This document shows, in pieces, positions 23,901 through 25,166 of a stretch of 25,166 nucleotides of DNA; position 1 is the first letter of the stretch; the number at the start of each line of letters is the position of its first letter. The position numbers and the translations under genes are program-made. The stretch spans positions 1-25,166 of the forward strand of contig JBFKVA010000029.1 in assembly GCA_041635475.1 (NCBI GenBank), in the 5' to 3' direction. The DNA comes from GCA-020352575 sp041635475. GTDB taxonomy: Bacteria > Actinomycetota > Acidimicrobiia > Spongiisociales > JAENVV01. The notes beneath the pieces were generated by a model that had not been told where the DNA came from, made no database searches, and saw nothing but the letters and a program-made list of their open reading frames with translations.

Positions 23901-25145
23901 GCGGACGGCGTTACCCACGGTGTCGGTGCCGTAGTTCGCCGCAGGGCATTCGGCGTTCTGGAGATTGCGTCGAGTCTGTGGATCGAAGAGCGCACGGGTG
24001 ATCCCGAGACCCAGCTCCGACCACGCGGCCAACCCGGCGTCGATGTCATCGATCCAGGCGTCGAGGTACTCGCTCATGGCCGCCATGGCCACGTCGTCAA
24101 GGGCGTCGTCGGTGTCCGGGGGGTTGAGGCAGAAGTATTCGGCGAAGCAGCGGCTGGAGACGACAGAAGCGGTCCGCAGACCGCGGGAGGTGTTGATCGT
24201 CCTCGTGGCGGTGATGGTCTTGCAGTCCGCGTCGAGGGACGATGGAATGCAGTCCTGGTAGTCGGCGTCGAGGTCGAACGTTGCCTTGGCGAACTGGAGG
24301 TCGGATTTGAGGTCGAGGAAGAAGTCGATGGCGACCCCTCGGTCGGGCTCCGGGTCCCCCACCGTGAACGGGTTGCCGGGGCAGCCATCGTCGGCGACAC
24401 CGTCGCCGTCATCGTCGATGCCGTCGAAGCAGGTCCCCACCGGCAACGTTGCGGACTCTCGCACCATGGTCTGGAAGATGAAGAGGTGAGGAGCGTTCAT
24501 CGGTATTCCGGGCGTCGAGTCGTCGCTCACGTCGCCGTCGGGTAGTGAGGACGCACGAGGGTCGTTGTCGAACCCGGCCGTGGCATCGGCGATGTATGCC
24601 TCGACGACGAGGTGGCGGAAGGCGTTCGAGGCCTTCTCGACGTCGGTGAGGATGTCACCGGCTTCCGGGAAGCTGCCGCCAGCGAACTCGTTGACGATGG
24701 TGTGGGACCAGACGTCGCCGGCGGCATGTCCGAGGTAGCCGTACACGAAGGCGAGATTCCGACCTGCATCGAGGGGGTCTTCCACTCCGCCCGGCTGCGC
24801 TCGCCACCAAGCCTCGTCGAGCAGGTACTGCAGCCATTTGCCGGTCTCGTTGGGGTGGATGACGGTTTGGCCCATCACGAAGGTCGGGAATCCGTCGGGT
24901 CCGATCAGTCCTGCGTTGAAGTACTCGGGGAAGTTGGTGATGGCGGCGACCACGGACGGGTCTACGGGGTACTCCCGTCCGCCGATGGTGACCCTGCCAT
25001 CCTGGATGTCGTCGAGGATCTCCTCGGCGATCGCGGCGTGGGTGTATGGCTTGAACGCCTCGACCGAAGTGGCTGGGACGAGCAGGGAGGCGACCAGGGC
25101 GAGGGCCAGCGGAGCGAACCAACGATGCCGCCAAACGCGCTTCAT
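20919..25145 (-). CDS. Large secreted multidomain protein: zinc-PLC-like N-terminus, beta-propeller, Ig-like C-terminus
   Basis: The product has 1408 residues, with ATG at 25145 and GAGGGG about seven bases upstream. A signal peptide (about 1-30, LALALVASLLVPATSVEA) is followed by FKPYTHAAIAEEIL and GYLGHAAGDVWSHTIVNEF (about 136-152). The spaced His/Asp pattern resembles zinc-dependent phospholipase C (S1/P1-like) proteins. A short calcium-type motif CFDGIDDDGDGVADDGC lies near 239-255. Helical sequence continues to about 620. From about 640 to 1020 there are TolB/PD40-like propeller repeats (PDISDDGRYVVFFSEATDLV, PAISGNGRYVVFASLATNLV). After the linker GGGGDDDPPP come a beta-rich region and two Ig-like domains, one of the OmpL47 type (TTPPEVVTTG, VSDAGSGIASLEYSLNGG, TTDNVGNTRV). 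The protein is probably released or surface-exposed. No sorting signal or membrane anchor ends it. The enzyme role is inferred, and the whole is not a family I recognise. Confidence 0.85.
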   Translation of the reverse strand: MKRVWRHRWFAPLALALVASLLVPATSVEAFKPYTHAAIAEEILDDIQDGRVTIGGREYPVDPSVVAAITNFPEYFNAGLIGPDGFPTFVMGQTVIHPNETGKWLQYLLDEAWWRAQPGGVEDPLDAGRNLAFVYGYLGHAAGDVWSHTIVNEFAGGSFPEAGDILTDVEKASNAFRHLVVEAYIADATAGFDNDPRASSLPDGDVSDDSTPGIPMNAPHLFIFQTMVRESATLPVGTCFDGIDDDGDGVADDGCPGNPFTVGDPEPDRGVAIDFFLDLKSDLQFAKATFDLDADYQDCIPSSLDADCKTITATRTINTSRGLRTASVVSSRCFAEYFCLNPPDTDDALDDVAMAAMSEYLDAWIDDIDAGLAAWSELGLGITRALFDPQTRRNLQNAECPAANYGTDTVGNAVRRECEDGIGLAMVLAHETEPFILDHLIPMLGAPDVTSDVLASLLLVSDVLGDLIDPLLNPIRPDIVAMKTELRERAELLIALFLEEKFDLALADVLLALEAPSTLISQTEVTLTDGTVIPLFAEGDHARLDRYLGLGDGHHGGPDGRLGPDDEFDPSGFAAYTNAVTLTKLALLDGPTLDLVLSDLVGVPYAYYQFFENANVMTVGLTDLEIGKPSGPPRLSPVVGQIDLNPEGSQPNGPSYMPDISDDGRYVVFFSEATDLVDGDTNEKQDVFWRDRVTGETRRVSVASDGTQGNDHSAQPAISGNGRYVVFASLATNLVSWGVAPYQPRHVYRHDTQTGITELVSTTASGEPATGNNIACTRFAVDSSGQHIVFSSNANNLFGSAWSQVVRKNMSTGTVELVSKNNFGQAGNSGSCQLDILFNGERVLYSTNAQNINGELSFQVWMWDADTDTSQLVSHSHLGSNVVSDGVSHAWFGDGGSSVFFSSTASDLVAGVSGSNTFRFDTLTGDITREVAGASGLSAVGGSVLAYNTSGQVSIWDSQAGAGAVVSLAPDGSLGDAISNNPRVAANGVVVFTSLADNLTDSPDPAAHFHVFVAEPPFFGGGGDDDPPPAAPQWLRSIDGDHAWRADSSPIFGPSPGPHAGTGQFPLWESCVLRDLAFRRLFVDWETPEHRPGNPVNFPAYFDDPSPDKADPDPPSATLEISNGYSVGTDVFVGPKSTIVARGIDGFWGDGHLTIRVDAEDTEGSGYATTLDSGDAVSFTSFADGRLDFSLIASDPCATQPTPSLVTVILDTTPPEVVTTGVPEAWTNAPVTISLAVSDAGSGIASLEYSLNGGTAVPFNSPHLLRVADEGQHVVEVTTTDNVGNTRVEQATFGIDTSPPSPTWLTPHRSRFTGVGTVTVSLEALAEDPSLADGADGSGVVKVIFEIFTAKGALSAEVEATPAEGAWVAELADLPKGRYEVVARATDAAGNSAESEPITIQVARPKRA

Positions 25146-25166
25146 CTTCGTCCCCTCTTGAGACCG

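Overview
The window comes from a very GC-rich bacterium whose codon third positions are nearly all G or C, with many GTG and TTG starts and chains of 4-base stop/start overlaps. Together with a Nur-type Fur regulator and its operator, this suggests a high-GC Actinomycetota. A complete System I (Ccm) cytochrome c maturation operon would fit a deep-branching class such as Acidimicrobiia, but that placement is inference. There are no tRNAs, rRNAs, insertion sequences, CRISPR arrays or phage genes. It reads as ordinary chromosome.

Layout, left to right. At the left edge is the start of a leftward acyltransferase-3 membrane protein, cut by the window. Divergent to it is a lipoprotein amidohydrolase with a discoidin-like C-terminus. 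Leftward come RNase P RNA (rnpB), a small membrane protein and an ACR3 arsenite exporter. Divergent from these is katG, which converges on a gamma-glutamylcyclotransferase-like gene. A rightward block follows: trpD, a Fur-family regulator probably of the Nur (nickel) type, a TlpA/thioredoxin-like lipoprotein with an in-frame TGA, and the ECF metal transporter cbiM-cbiQ-cbiO. Converging on it is the long leftward operon ccmA-B-C-D-E-F-H-G ending in a CaiB/BaiF CoA-transferase. Then come a rightward leucine/valine-type amino acid dehydrogenase and a leftward 1408-residue secreted multidomain protein.

The most interesting object is at 9369-10001. The TGA at codon 108 sits exactly where the TlpA family has the first cysteine of its redox CxxC motif (W-TGA-G-T-C). 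The same frame then runs on for 102 codons with normal codon bias through the rest of the fold, including the cis-proline. A 7-bp stem with a 5-base AGTTG loop begins just after the TGA, and the loop lies 16 bases downstream, within the published range for bacterial SECIS elements. I read this as a candidate selenocysteine-containing TlpA-like lipoprotein. A nonsense mutation or sequencing error has to be excluded. A second TlpA-like protein in the window (ccmG-like, 13658-14224) has an ordinary cysteine codon at that position.

The second signal is regulatory. TTGCAA-N5-TTGCAA directly upstream of cbiM matches the nickel-uptake-regulator (Nur) box as I remember it from Streptomyces. A His-rich Fur-family protein lies one gene upstream. 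The two suggest that the cbiMQO-type transporter imports nickel under Nur control. The Ccm genes form one maturation line for c-type cytochromes: CcmAB with CcmC and CcmD loads haem on CcmE, and CcmF with CcmH and the CcmG-like thioredoxin attaches it to apocytochromes.
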